From Cardinalis cardinalis (lineage: Eukaryota; Chordata; Aves; Passeriformes; Cardinalidae), in contig JACDOX010000008.1 in NCBI GenBank assembly GCA_014549065.1, positions 7,716,568 through 7,780,567 on the forward strand: a DNA stretch of 64,000 bases. Direction: 5' to 3'. The notes below the pieces were generated by a model. That model was not told the DNA's origin. It made no database searches and saw only the letters and a program-made list of their open reading frames with translations. Of the stretch, positions 1-12,672 are shown one piece after another. Both the position numbers and the translations under genes were made by a program. Within the stretch, counting starts at the first letter, position 1. Every line of letters begins with the position of its first letter.

Positions 1-1739
1 TGGGAGAGGCCATGCTGGGGCTGAGGCCAGTAAATGCCTTGTTGCCACCTCATCCTCCCTGCAATGTCAGATCTTGCCGCATCTTTCAGTACTACTAGTG
101 TTTAATGACTTTGAGTTCTCTGCAAATGAGAAAATGGGGAATGGGAAAGAAGTCCTGTCTCCACCCTTTTCACCTCTCTTTGATCTCTTTCCTCACCTTT
201 CTGTTGAGCCTCAGCCTTTCCTGCAGGAATATCTCAGCATGGCTGGTGACAGTCTGCCCCACTTGTGCTGCAGTGGTGTATGGGATGTGCCACTGGCTTC
301 CTCTGGGCACTGCTCGTTGCAGCTCAGGGACATAAGGGAGAAAATATCTCTGGGAAGCCACACGGGGTGGCAGAGCAGAGGGATTTAATAGTACAAAAAA
401 AAGCTGTTGTTTGCATGTGGTGGAGCCTCTGTGAGCACCAAGGGTGGTTTGTCCTTTCCTGTCTGCCAAGCTCCCTGTGGGACACAGCAGAGCTGAAGAG
501 CTGTTCACTTTGGCTATTTTGGGAGTAAATAGCAAAAGAGTGAAGAGCAAAAAAAAAATCTATTTAAGGTTTGCAGAAGTTTCTATGTTTTCTAACTCTC
601 CTCTTCAGAAAAAAAAACCTATGAAAACCTTCTCAATGTCTATGTCTTTATAAAAATATTGCCTTTGACTAGTGTCCAAACATCAACCCACAAAGAGAAC
701 AGTTCAATGTTAGTGAGTGCAGAGGGCCAGGATTACTGCTGAATGCATGATTTGTGGTTATTACCCAAGCCTACTTATATTGTCTCACAGTTTACCAGAT
801 GTCTTTGTTTCTTAATTTTCCACATACAAAACTGGACAACAAAGATTAAAAATCCTGGATCACTCTTTCCCGCTCTTCTTTTTTCAGTGGAAAGCTTCCT
901 TCTNGGGCTCACATTTCATCCAGGCAGAGCACTCATATCCCTCCCTGTCCAGGGCAGTGGCAAAGCACCATCTTATTGCTGGCCTGGAGGTGTGCAGATC
1001 CTCCTGCCTTACGGTCTCAGCCATATGCTGGAGTGGGCCTCTTTGGTGCATGGGTGCTGCAGCAGGGTGGGCTTTCTCCATATGAACCTAAACTGTGGTA
1101 GGAATGGAGCTGGAATTTCTCCCGGAGTTTTCTCAGCCTTCTGATGAGCCCTAATTGCTCCCAAAAGGCATTGGTGCTTTGGAGACACAGTCGTGGGCAA
1201 CTACTTGTGCATTTCTTTGTAAGTATTTTCTCTCAAAATGTCTGATGTTTGCTGCTTAAGCTGTCTGTTTGTGGTGCTTGGCTGTTTTCATCACGTGATG
1301 TTGTTTCTGTTTCCTAACTGGAGAAATGGGCCAGCTTTTGAGAAGGTTTTCAAACATAGAAATTGGCTTATATGAAGATTTACATCTACAGTTTCAGTGC
1401 TGGGAAGGTGCTCGCTAGCAGAACTGCATCACAGTACTCTTTGCAAACTTTGCAGTGTCTCAATGCCAAATCAAACAAAAAATCACCTTTCTTTTTTTCA
1501 TCCTTTTCCAGTTAGAAAAGGCGACGTTTGTTATGCTCTATGGATTTTGCAGTGTGATTCCCCTAGAGCAGACAGGGAGTGTCTCCCCACCCCAGTGTTC
1601 CCAACTGCCGNTTCTTCACCCCTGGCTTTGCCATTCCCTTCTCCTCCCAAAAATGCCAGTGATATGAGTCTCCCCCTTTTCCTCTGACTCCACCAGCCAG
1701 TCTCCCCGCACTGAAAGGTCACTTGCTCTGAAGGCAGGT
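1..1739. other. Non-genic stretch, nothing recognised
   Basis: No recognisable gene or repeat. All open frames here are under 135 codons and overlap one another on both strands. A pyrimidine-rich tract ending in CAG at about 1511 resembles a 3' splice site, but no convincing donor or open exon follows it. Short A runs occur near 396, 548 and 608. Confidence 0.5.
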
Positions 1740-1950
1740 GCTTGGAGGGAGCGCAGCGGAGCACGGCCATGAGGGACAGGAAGCCTTTTACTCTAATTAG
1801 TCCTTGCAGAAGTTTGGCATTTCTCCGTGGAGCTGTTTCCCCACTGATGAGGAGCACGTATCCAGCTCTTCCTTCTCACCTCGCACGTCCGAGCCTCCCG
1901 CCGTCTCCTGCTGAGCTGCCGGGGTTCAGTCTTGGATCACGTTGCTTGGA
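1740..1950. other. Small CpG-enriched cluster
   Basis: A short stretch holds more CpG dinucleotides than its surroundings, notably around 1745-1770 and 1880-1925. It is too short and too weak to call a CpG island. It might be the remnant of one or a GC-rich regulatory element. No splice donor or coding frame supports a first exon. Confidence 0.25.
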
Positions 1951-2174
1951 GGAAGCAGGCAGGGGATATGTGAGGAGATAAACACTATTTTCTGATGCTG
2001 GGAGGGATTTCTTTCAACTCAGCCACGTTCACGACCTGAACCTGGATCATTTTTGCTACTCGCTCCCACTCGACTCCTCCCTACTGGCCCGGACTCGCCA
2101 GGCTTTTGTCTGGTTAATCAGTACAACCCCTTCCAGGGCTTCCTGGGGGCTCTTTGGCCACTGTGTTATGAAGA

Positions 2175-2345
2175 CCCATGAGTTCATTGTTTAAATTAAG
2201 TTCTTCTATATGGAAACACCACTGGTTTCCCATATGGTCTTGGCAAAGCCACCATCCGCTCTCCACCTAAATTAAATTTCACTAATTGAATTAGTTACCA
2301 TTTTATCAGCTGCCGCTTTGCAGTAGTTTGTGAACCCCCAGGGAC
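2175..2345. promoter_or_regulatory. Candidate conserved non-coding element (possible enhancer)
   Basis: This AT-rich block packs several transcription-factor-like motifs into about 150 bases: CATATG E-box-like sites near 2208 and 2231, a TAATTGAATTA homeodomain-type pair near 2284, and a GATA-type TTATC overlapping the E-box CAGCTG near 2304. It also holds an imperfect hairpin (2208-2217 with 2225-2235, one bulged base, 7-nt loop). Seen: the motifs and hairpin. Inferred: regulatory function. Conservation was not tested. Confidence 0.28.
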
Positions 2346-5300
2346 TCAGGCCACGCTCAGTCAAGAGCTTCCCCACCTCACTCTCTCATTTATCATCGTG
2401 ACAATGCACAGCACTGGGAGAAGCAGGGGGGTGGAGAGTACTGTGCCCTTCCCAAGCATCCCAGCCATCTCTGAGCATCCTAATGATTGACCTCTGTAAG
2501 TGAAGCAGCCCTGTGCTGACCCCAGACTGCTGAAAGGAAGCATTCTCCCCTTTGTAAAAATCCCCCTGTGGTGGTGGCGCGGGCCGGGCTGAATGCAGAA
2601 GCGTCAGAAGGGAAGCCCCGTGCACAGGCAGCGGCGCCCTGGGACATTGCAGCTTCCATATGCCAGGGGACTAATAGCGACAGGCCTGGGCTCAGGGGAC
2701 AATGCCATCACGCTGCCCCGCTGGCAAGAAAGGGAGAGGGGACACGTGGAAAGGGACAGCCTGAAGTGGGTCTGCCAGCGTCTGGCAGTGGAGCGTGGAG
2801 TGTGAAGCGTGTCACCTGCTCCAGCCCCGCCTTCCCTCAGCAGGCACCGGGGCTCAGCTGTTGTTGTATCCCAGCAGGATGCTGGGGACGCAGTGCCAGA
2901 GTGGGGCAGTGGGTGCCCTGCACTGCCACAGGTGCTTCTGGCTGCTGGACTGCACCCACTGCTCGGNCTGTGCCTGTATGCCGGTGCCGATGGCCATTTG
3001 GAAAAGTATTGGCTCTCATGTTACAGCTTGGGGAGGCTAGGGAAGTGCAAGAGGCACAGGAGCATCATCACCCCATGCTTCCTGACCCCCTGGCACTGCA
3101 CTATCATCTCCTCTCTGTGGGGAGGCAGAGGGATGCACAGAAGCATCAGACAGGCTGGGGATGTAACCCTCTGGACTCAAACCTCCAGGAAATGCTTTCT
3201 AGGAACACGTCAGCACTGCATAATCNTAGTGGTGTGGGAACGCCTCTGTGATGGAAACCAGGGATGGTAAGCCCAGCAGCGATACGCAGGCTTAGCAAGA
3301 TGAGCTTAGCAACCCCACCAGTTTGTGTTTAGACCCCTTGCTGAAGGTAGACCCCTTCACTTCACTCAGGTGCTCCCAGACCTGAATTTGCTTTGCAGAT
3401 AAGGCAGAGACCATCGGTTGTGATGATCAAGTTCAGTATTTGCAGGATGCACCCAAATAAGACCCATCAACGACTACAGCCAAACTCCACCACTTCCAAG
3501 AAAATGTGTCAGAGTGACCTGGTTTTCCTCTGTGGACCTGTGATCCGGAAGAAACTTAGGTGTCCCTAGACAGAGGGAAACCAGACCTGAGAATGAAGCT
3601 GTGCTACTGCAGTTTGGAGCAGGGACAGCGCGCTTCTGTCCACAACCACCCACACTTTGCCTTTCTGAGGAACGTACTGGAAAACAAAACAAACAAACAA
3701 AAATCTGGTAAAAAAGGATCAAAGCTGAATGTGCACTTCTCTGAAGTCTGGCTAACACCCAACATATTACACGTTCATGATAAAATGCCGACTTGTTTCA
3801 GAAACTCCAAAATGGTGTTTGAATGTCTGAGAAAAAACAGTCTCAGAAGTACTCACTAGTCTTTCATGATCAGCAATGAGTTGATGCTTAAATTTAAAAC
3901 AAGTCACTGACTTATAGTCCCTGACCAATTTTAACTTTTCCTCATAAATCATCAAAAAATAAAGAGAGAGGTCACAGCAACAAATGAGTCAGAAAGTATT
4001 AAGAACAGATTTCTTGAATGGTAAGTGGGATTTATTCAAGCTGATTACTGGTTTCACCTTTTTGATCCATATTGCAGGTTTTCATCTGGTTTTCTGTTAA
4101 GTCATATCTATTGTCTTCCATTTTTACCTCTGCAAAGACTGTAGCAAAGATCAGTATTGATTTTCAAATCAGACAATGACTGCATTAGTGAGGTTGTGAA
4201 ATAATAAACATAAGCTGTGAAAATGTCTGCAAAGTCTGACACCCATCAAAGTACTACAAGAGCAGTAGTTCTGAAACCTCAGCATGGTTCAGAGGTTTGG
4301 ATCTATGTCAGTGGTGGTGATAGCAATATGGAAGTGTCCAAGCTGGTGAGTGATTTAAAGCAACAGCTGCAGCACCATCATGAAGAAGAGGGTGTTGGGC
4401 CAGCGGTGGGAGCAGGAAGATGGGGTAGAGGAAACAGGCACCTGGGGAGGGACACCTGGCTGTGGGGTGTTGAGCAGGGATGGCTGGGACAAGAAGCAAT
4501 AAGGGGAGAAGGTGTGGGATGTGTACTTTGGGTGGCACTGGGGTGTTTAATCATCTTGCCTCACCTGACACTGTTGTGAGGCATGGATGAAGATGCNCTT
4601 TGACTCCACCACCTCAACACCTTCTGATGTAACAAGTTTCAATGTGCTGAACTTGGGTGCCATCTCTGGACACACCAGAAGCAGTGTTACAGGCCTGCAC
4701 TGCACCTCTGCTCTCTCCCTGTCCATGCAGAGCTGTTGTTGAGCAATCCCCAAAATATTTACTTTGCTTTTGGAAGACAATGGAAATTTAGTCCAGAGCT
4801 TTAGTTCATCACTACTGGGACATTTGTGGGCAGCAGTGTTTCCAGCACCGTTTTGGTTCTTCCTCTGTCTGGCTCCTCCTCTGCCAGAGGCATCTGGCTA
4901 TGCAGCAGTACTATTTCCCCCCCACCCCAATTTAATTTGAACCCATTGCCTCCAGTACTTCTGTGAACACTTCATTCACATATTCTTCTGAATTTGCATC
5001 AGCCAAAACATTAGTCATTGAAACCTCCTCTCCTCCACACTGAACAAAAACGCTCCTTTCCACAGATGAGCCCTGAGGAGCCAGGGGCTCTGCATGGGAT
5101 CACATTTCCTCTCCATGAGGTTCTGGCTGTGGGGCACCTCCAGGAGAGAGGACCGATTTGCCAGCACCCATCCGCTAGCTCCATCTAGTGAAGAGACTGC
5201 AGCGGCACCCATCAGCGTGGGGACGCGGGGCCAGCTCCCCAGACTGCCCCGGGCCTCTGGCAGGACCACCCTGGCTTCTTCAAATCCCCAGGTGGGTTGG

Positions 5301-6060
5301 GGTGCACTGGGAGACGTGAAGGTGGCTCGAAACCTGTGGAGAGCCACAGAGGGCCACTGTGGCTGTGGCCACAGCAGGATGTGGAGGGGTGTGGGAGCAG
5401 GACAAGGCATGGTGTGTTGACTCCATGGGTTCCATGGTTTCCCTGCTGAGTGAGGAGTGAGCTGGAGCATCTCCTACTGGTCTGGGAGCCAGAGTGTTCC
5501 TTCTCCCAGGACAATGAATTTACAGTGTGGCTGCAGAGTGAATCTGGTCTCTACACACACCTGCTTTCAAATGTCAATGTTCTCATGTGTCTTGGCATCA
5601 CATTTCTGTGACTACCAGCATCATCCATTGCCTGTCAGACAGATGCCAGCACTAAGAACTTCATTCTTCCCCTAGACTGGCTGTTGAGGACAGAGAGATG
5701 AATGCAGTGAACCTAAGTTTGCACCATCTGCAAGAGAAAAATTGTGCTTTAGCATGAGTCTCTTTATATCTGCACAGGTTGAATAGTGTCCTGGTTCTTT
5801 ATACAGCAGGCACAACACAGACCACCACTGTGCAGAGCTGCACCATTCCCTGGGGGAAAGAAGTGCTTTTGTGCTGCCCAGAGCTGACACAGTCTTTCCT
5901 TTTCCATTACCAGCACTCACGGTTCACCTTTTGGCAAGCCATGCCCCACCTGTTTCTCTAAGCCTGTTGGGACGATGGCTTAGCTTTGTCTGTTCCCTTG
6001 GCTGCCAAACCCTTTGGCTTCAACCAGATTGTTTTTCCAAACTCTAGCTGAAGTGCATGA
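2346..6060. other. Non-genic stretch, nothing recognised
   Basis: The longest open frame (2568-3251, plus strand, 227 codons) lies in GC-rich sequence, contains two N bases and overlaps other open frames, so it is judged to be chance. A CAAA-type low-complexity run occurs near 3684-3706. A phrase at 4217-4345 ends in a GTGAGT donor-like sequence but lacks a good upstream acceptor. No repeat family was recognised. Confidence 0.5.
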
Positions 6061-6067
6061 GTTTTAA

Positions 6068-6122
6068 GGTGATCTAATAGATCGTAGTAATTTCCAATTC
6101 TGCAATAGCATAATTCTGAACA
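6068..6122 (+). repeat. Probable degraded CR1 LINE 3' fragment
   Basis: The bases resemble an old CR1 3' tail: a 'gatctaatagatc' segment, then 'tttccaattctg' and 'ataattctga', in the order expected of a sense CR1 end. The match is short and diverged and was judged by eye. The 13-bp odd palindrome at 6071-6083 is part of it. Confidence 0.35.
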
Positions 6123-6689
6123 TAAGATTTGAGACTGGGACTCCTGGCGTGTTCTTGGCTGCTGCTGTTGAACGAGATGAGTGGAAGTAGGGATTCACCT
6201 GGTATTTCCTNTGTTCACTCTGTAACTCTTTGCTTTAGTCAGTGGATTCCTTCACTGACCAAGATTAAAGTCATTTTTATGGTCTTTATTTCTGCCACCT
6301 CACTGCCTATTGAATTAATCACTTTGATGGGAACAACACCCTGAAACGTCATAATCTGGGAAAGAAATGGGAATAATTATAGATAAACTTCTGGGTATGA
6401 TGACTTAATATGGCAATTTGGCAAAAAAATAAAAAGGCCTGTACTGTTCTCATGCTGTGCAAAAGGGGAAATCAGGGTGTGTCAGGAGGTCACCGAGAGG
6501 ATGCACTTCTCTGGTGGGAACCACAATGGCTTATTGGGTCTGGCTCTGCCAGCCATGCTTGGAGACATTGAAGGAGGCTGAGAAATTACAGATGTGCCAG
6601 ATAAGATCTAGAAGAACAAAAACCCTGCAATATTAAAACCCCTTCCTTTAGCTTAACAACTGTTATCCTCCTTGAAGATGGTTGAAAGT

Positions 6690-7110
6690 GATTTTGTTTT
6701 TGCCTATAAAAATCTAGATCAAAAAGAACTATCTGATATAATTGAATTCATTTAGTGAATGAGACTAATACTCTCAGCTGGCTGGAGCTTTGGGAATCTA
6801 AATCTGGAATAAAGGTTACATTTTTAAGAATAAACATAACAATCCACTTCATTTGAGCAATCTGGGGAACTGCAGTGTTATTCATAGATTACATTCCTCT
6901 CTGCAATAGAAAAAGGATCATTAATCATTCTTGGTTTTTTAAGAGCAACATTGTAGTAATTCCTATCTCCCTTCCAGGCAAAAGCAAATTATTTATGTAA
7001 GTTTTGAAAATAATTTTGTGCTTGTTGCTTCATTCTGTGATTCACAAAGTTTCATGTGTTTCTCTGTATTTTGTTTCATTCCCTCTCAAACAAAAATATT
7101 GGGTTGAACC
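6690..7110. promoter_or_regulatory. AT-rich block, candidate conserved non-coding element
   Basis: About 400 bases of AT-rich but non-repetitive sequence with several TAAT/ATTA cores (near 6769, 6921, 6955), octamer-like and AATTATTTATG-like words. Such composition is typical of developmental enhancers, but also of neutral AT-rich DNA. No open frame or splice pair is convincing. Function is inferred only. Confidence 0.2.
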
Positions 7111-10100
7111 TTTCAGCAGTCTGAAGGTTAAACAGTGAAGGATATTTTTCACCCTCCGGCCATTTCATGGCTTAGCAAAGATGAAGCCCTGTGCAAAACT
7201 GGTCAGTGGCAGCTTCTCTCTCCCATTCCCTCTGCTTGGAGCACATACTTGGCACCAGATCATGAGGTAAAAGAAAACAATGGTAAAATGCCAATTTTGT
7301 CTAACCAAATTAGGTCTTCCACTAGAAGGAGAAAAACTATAGTCTTATGTCCTGTTTCTGCGTTGGTCAGGTTCTTCAACTTTGAAACTTCATTTTTCAC
7401 TCTAACCCTGCAGTGTCTCTCCTGTCTGGCAGCCTGATAGAGATTTAAGGAAATGTGGCGCATACCCTTGCAGTAATAAAAGCATTGCAAGAATGGGAAG
7501 ATTCCAGGAATAGCAAATGTGGTATTACTCAATAAACATTAAGTAACAAACAACCCCTCAAGCCATAAAAGAAAAAAAAAAAAAGTTAATTGACCTTTTT
7601 GGTACAAAATGATTAAGAAAAGTGTGTATGATTTGAAGACGTTTGATGTTCCTCTCCACTGTAATTGCTGGATTTATTTACCAGAATGTCTAAGGCTCAA
7701 ACTGGAATGAGGGGAAGCAAGAGAGGGGTTTTCCTCTGTGCATACTATAAAGGAGAAAAGTCAAGTGTCTTTGCATTGTGCAATACATGATTTCTGTAAC
7801 TTAATCAAAATGTGTGTGCGGGGTAGCGGGTGAGGGGGAGAGTTAGATTGCGTTGATAGCGTATTGCTTAGAGAAATTCCAGTTCCTGAAGCTCTTAACA
7901 AAAGAATTCACTATGAGGAGGGGGAAGGGTTGGCAATGAAGGCCTTTTTTTCTCAAGAACTCCCATTTGGAACATATTATGCTCTTGCAACATGGGATGG
8001 ATAAACACTGTATTAATGATTAGATGAAGATCAAGAGCTGAATTTGTTTGCGCTTGATAAAGCAGTTGTTCTATTGGCCATATTACTCTGGGGAAGAAAT
8101 AGCTGTTAAGGGAAAGCACGTCTCTTTGTAAGAATTAACTGGGACTTTGTGTAAAGGATGAACAGTCACTTGAACTTGCCTAAAGCCACTTTAAAGACAT
8201 TTTACCTCTGTGCAAGTTTCACTTTCAGAAACCAGCTGTCAAGTTATCAGGCTGAGAGATGATNGTTTCAATCTGCTGAGTTTCTGGTGATCTGTATGAC
8301 AAGCATCTCAGGACTGCCATGAACTGGAATCCAATGCATTGCAAGTGAAAGGAAAAATAAACCATACACTTTTATAAACAGGTAAATATGGAAGTGAAGC
8401 ATTGCATCTGGGCTGATGCGAAGGTGCACAGAAGCATCCAGATTTGCCTTATGTAGAAATTCTAGCGTGTCCTTCTGGATCTTTTTCCTAAACCTACCAT
8501 TTAATTTTTAAGCCACAGTCCTCAAGTTTTCAGGTACTTTTTCCAGGTGCAAAATGTTTGGAAGAACCACACCAAAATCTGAGCAGAGCTTCCAGCTGGT
8601 TGCCTGCTCCCATTTGTCCTGGTAGGCTAAGACGGGGAAGGGATCCCTCAAGAAAAATTGTTTTCCATGTAACCCAGATGGGGCCTGGAAAGGGCATAAA
8701 CAAAAGTATTTTTCAAGATTTTGCACCATCTGCTCTCCTACCAAAATTTTTTGGAATTTTTTCTCTACAGCTTAAAAACAATGATTCACCTTTTAGATAG
8801 TAAAGAATAAATTGGCAGCTTTTGACCTGGAATTTCTCTTGGACTGGTCTTTCCAGAAAAAAGACCATCACTGGGATGACAGCATTATTTTTTTTTAAAT
8901 ATTACNCTCTGTTAAGCTGGTAATTTATTTTCTTTTCCAAAATGAACCATATATTCTTTGCTGGTTTTCCATTTTACTGAAGCTGTGTGACTTCGGAAAA
9001 CCCGAATTTTGTCTACATGCTGAAGTTCACCCCAGGTATCACAAATAGTGACAAACTAATTCTCAGTAAAGAACCAGAAGTTCTTAAGTATTAAAAAATA
9101 CTGCTTTTTCACAAAATAAATACTTTTTGAGAAGTTGTAACATCTCTAGATAATGATCTGCCAGTGCAGAGAAAGATTTCATCTGTTGCCTCTTGGAGCA
9201 ATTTTCTCCCTCCTTGAATCAAAAATGAAAAGGTTTCAACAAGCCTGAAGGACTGAAGAGGGCTCAGTTTTGAGTAATATCAGTTTTCCACCCTTCAGTA
9301 TAAGGGAAAGTCATGTTCCTCTGCTATTCAGGAATGGGAATGACTCAATGTCAGACCACAGGATAAATCCCATGAGTGTGGTTGTTGGACTGAGAACAGA
9401 TAAGACAGTGCAAAAAGAAATAGGCTGGAACATCAACAGACACTTGTGATTGCTCAGGAATCTCAGATGTGGAGCTGGAAGAGGAGATTATATATATGGT
9501 GTGGTTGGGGAGGATGCAAAGTGGAAAGCAGAGACACTCTTCCAGTTGGAAAAAGGAAAGTTGCTGAGGGAACTGCCAGGGTCCTTATGAACCAAGAGCT
9601 GCCTGAGCAAGAAGGCATTCCCAAGACATGATGCTTGCTAAAGGAGAGACTGCTTCAACTGAGAGCAGAAATTGGGCATATCTCAAACAGGCACACGGAA
9701 AGGACAATGGCCAATAATTTATCCAGATTCAGATTATACATGTTTCCAGGGAAAACACAGGAGATGGAGGCAGATCACTTGGATAGGCACCTCAGTGAAT
9801 GTGTGAAAAGAGTGGAGAACAGAGGTGTGGNAGAAATTTGGGTGCCTCATAAGCACAATGTACAATGCAGATTTGCTGGGGCATCAAAACAGTTTCCAGG
9901 CAGGAACAGTTTTTGAAGGATTCAGATCTGAGAAGGGTGTGGTGATGAAGACCATATTTTATTTTAGACATGATGTCTGGATGCTCCAGAGGTGTGGAGT
10001 TTTGGACCACTGGGCCCAGCAGAGCATAAGGGCTGCTCCTCTGTGCTGTGTCTGGGAAGGGGAGTTATCTTGTCTGTATGCGAGTTACAGTTGTGCCACC

Positions 10101-11650
10101 CTCTAGGGTCCATGGTATCAAAAGCGAAAGGAAGAACTTCCTGTAGAAGTTGTTCCTCCCTAATGGATGGTTTACCTACTGCTTTCTACAGGAGGTTGCA
10201 ATTGTTCCACTGAAGTGACTGCTAAAAAGGGAAATAACCCTAAAGACTGGGAGCTGCTGAAAGATATTTGCAAGCATGTCACATGCAATGACAAGGGCTA
10301 AGTGATGTCTTCTGGTGTTTTTACACTTTGTGTTTAAACAAAGAAGAGGTAGGGTGTTTTTACACTTCGTTGTGAAAGGGCTCTCATAGTTAGGTCAGTG
10401 TGCCATTCGGAAAAGCTCTTGTAGAGGTCAGTTGCCAGGTAGCACACGTTGGAAAAGTTTTCTATGGCTTGATTCTGGCTGAAGTTTGCGAGTGCAGGAG
10501 AGTAACATTATGTGAAGGCTTGTGCACAGTCAGTAGCTATCTCTTGACCTAATACTGTGCTGCTAAATTCAGCTTGAAAGAACAGTTGGAGCTTTTTAAG
10601 CAATGCAGGGGCAGACAAGGGAATGTAATCAGAACCCAGAAGCCTTTCTGTTTCCCTACTCTGGACATTTATTTGTAAGTCGTTTATATCAGCACTTTAT
10701 GTCTGTAGACCAACTTACAGAGGCACCTTAGAAATCCTCATTAATGACCACTGGTGGGAGATCACATATATATGTACGACCTGGGATGTAGAAGAAAAAG
10801 GTTGAAATTAGTCAAATTTGAAGGCCTTTGTAGCAACAGGAAGGATAACCTCTTCCAGCACATACCTGGAGATGCAATGAATGGTGAATGTAGATCTATG
10901 GAATTGCAGATAGAAGATCCCCACAGTCCATTGCCAGGGAGCCATCTACGTCCAAAGCAGGTCCCTCTTGATACTTCTCTAGGTTTTAGGCAAGTGTCAG
11001 CCTNCTCCTCAGATACTGATGTCCTGCACGTATCTTGGCTCCTGAGTGTGCCGCTGCTCTCCAGAGCTGCTTATGGGAGGTAGAAGCTGGTGCAACTACT
11101 GGGTTAGTAAAGAAGAGAACTTCCCCGGGGCTTGCAGAGTCCTATTGGAGAGTCATAAACTAGGCACCTGGTGAGAAAACAATTGTTTGAACCCAAAAAG
11201 GTCGCCCCCCTTCTCNTTACCAACAGTTTCTCTGGTTATTTTCTGCATTTTCATTTTTGGAGACATTTAAAGACTACCAGGTACAGATGATGGCTGCTGA
11301 GTGCACTGGTGGCAGCCTGGGAAAGCGCTCTGTTAAAAGCCCCAGGAGGGAGCTTTGTGAGCAGAGTGCTGCCAGCTCTGGGCCCACAAGAGCAGGGTCT
11401 CCGTGGGCACCGCGCTCTCGGGCAGCCGCGCTGAGGGCAGGCAGTGGGTGCCTGGCACAGCCACGACTCCTCCTACAGAGGCAGACCCTGAGAGAGCACA
11501 CAGTAGATAAAGGCTGCCCCTGGCAATGCTGCTGTGTATCAGAGGAGTCTATGAAATGTTTTTCCCTGCTGTTCCTTTAATGTGGAGCCTGGCAGCCTCA
11601 GGATCCAGGATTCAGTGAGGCATGGCCACACTCCAAAAACTGTAGACTTT
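7111..11650. other. Non-genic stretch with minor low-complexity tracts
   Basis: No gene was recognised. It contains an A13 run at 7572-7584, a T-rich run near 8887-8896 and a near-perfect 18-bp direct repeat (10314-10331 and 10353-10370). The spacer of that repeat contains the 10-bp palindrome TGTTTAAACA. All open frames are under 110 codons. Confidence 0.5.
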
Positions 11651-11654
11651 CAAA

Positions 11655-11695
11655 CTTAATTGGACCTCATAGATGATCCATCTACCCCTCATAAT
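11655..11695 (-). repeat. Possible CR1 relic, antisense
   Basis: The phrase 'ttggacctcatagatgatcc' followed by 'atctacccc' resembles the reverse complement of a CR1 3' end. It is short and diverged, and chance similarity is possible. Confidence 0.3.
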
Positions 11696-11699
11696 TTTT

Positions 11700-12529
11700 A
11701 TTAAAACCCTCATGGGTTTTAATGCAGTTGGTTTTTGTTATTAGCAACAGAGTTGCTATTTTCATGTGTAGAGGGAAATTTTCAGCTGGTCTGATACTCT
11801 TTTTCTCCTACTAAAGAAGTGGACAAGCCAATGGTCACAATGGACCAGAAGGCAGGCTCTAATGTGGAAGTGGGACAAACAGTGCCTGAATTACAACGGA
11901 GAATGGCTGGTGTCCCTCACAGCAGCTTCCTCACACAACTGTCTGCACCAGGGAAGCTGCTCCACAGCATCATTCTCAGCCTCCTTAGTACTAAGCTGAG
12001 GGGTATTTACAGCACTACACCTTCTCTTTACAATTGGTTTGGTACAAGATTTAACAAGCTCAGTAGAACAATTTAGTATTGTTTAGCTTCAGGTAAAATA
12101 GATCAGTATTAAAGTCATGTATGTCACTCAGAAATACTGTTAGAATGTTAAGGTTATATTATCTACTCTTCTACTATATGTCTCCTCTCATGTGTGTGAA
12201 GGTATCACTTTGCCTGTAGATAAGAGTGTTGCTGTGCAATAGTCTCAGCTGCATTTGTTTCTGGCTGACAAGCAGCATTCCTTTTCTCTTCTTAGTTGCT
12301 CTGATCACACAAATGTCTGACCAGGTTTTCTTTCCTTAGTGCTGTTGCAAGCTGCCCATGAGCCCACAAACTAAAAAGTTTAAATGTGGGCAGAGGGGTG
12401 GAGCATCTCCTGCAGCTGCAGCATGGTGGAGTGGGGCTGGCAGCTCAGCTGAGAAGCTTGTCCAAGAGGGTCACAGCTGTAACAACTTGTATAACTATGT
12501 TCATGACCACAGATTAGGATCCAGGAAAG
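11700..12529. other. Non-genic stretch containing a small hairpin
   Basis: No gene was recognised. A hairpin occurs at 12362-12391: 7 bp (GCCCACA/TGTGGGC) plus 5 inner bp (AAACT/AGTTT) with a 3-base bulge and a 4-base loop. It lies just upstream of the CR1 end but shows no link with it. Confidence 0.45.
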
Positions 12530-12672
12530 GACTGGTATATTTGTGTTCAAAAAATGACTGGACATGGCACTTAGTGCCCCGGTCTGGTTGACAAGGTGGT
12601 CAGTTGAAAGCTGGACTTGATGATCTTAGAGGTCTTTTCCAACTTAAATGATTCTGTGATACTGTGATATGA
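12530..12672 (+). mobile_element. CR1 LINE, 5'-truncated 3' end
   Basis: This is the 3' end of a chicken-repeat-1 (CR1) non-LTR retrotransposon in sense orientation. The diagnostic parts are the 'ggacttgatgatcttaga' and 'ggtcttttccaac' words followed by the imperfect octamer tail 'atgattctgtgatactgtga'. CR1 copies are usually truncated at the 5' end by incomplete target-primed reverse transcription, and only about 140 bases are clear here, so no reverse-transcriptase coding sequence remains. Upstream similarity fades before about 12530, so the left boundary is approximate. This is the clearest dispersed repeat marking the window as bird or reptile DNA. Confidence 0.85.

Noticed and set aside
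1487..1690. Exon after a pyrimidine-rich acceptor at 1511
   Set aside because: No adequate donor follows, and the open phase contains an N and no recognisable protein.
2568..3251. 227-codon plus-strand open frame
   Set aside because: GC-rich context, two Ns inside, overlapping open frames in other phases, no recognisable family or domain.
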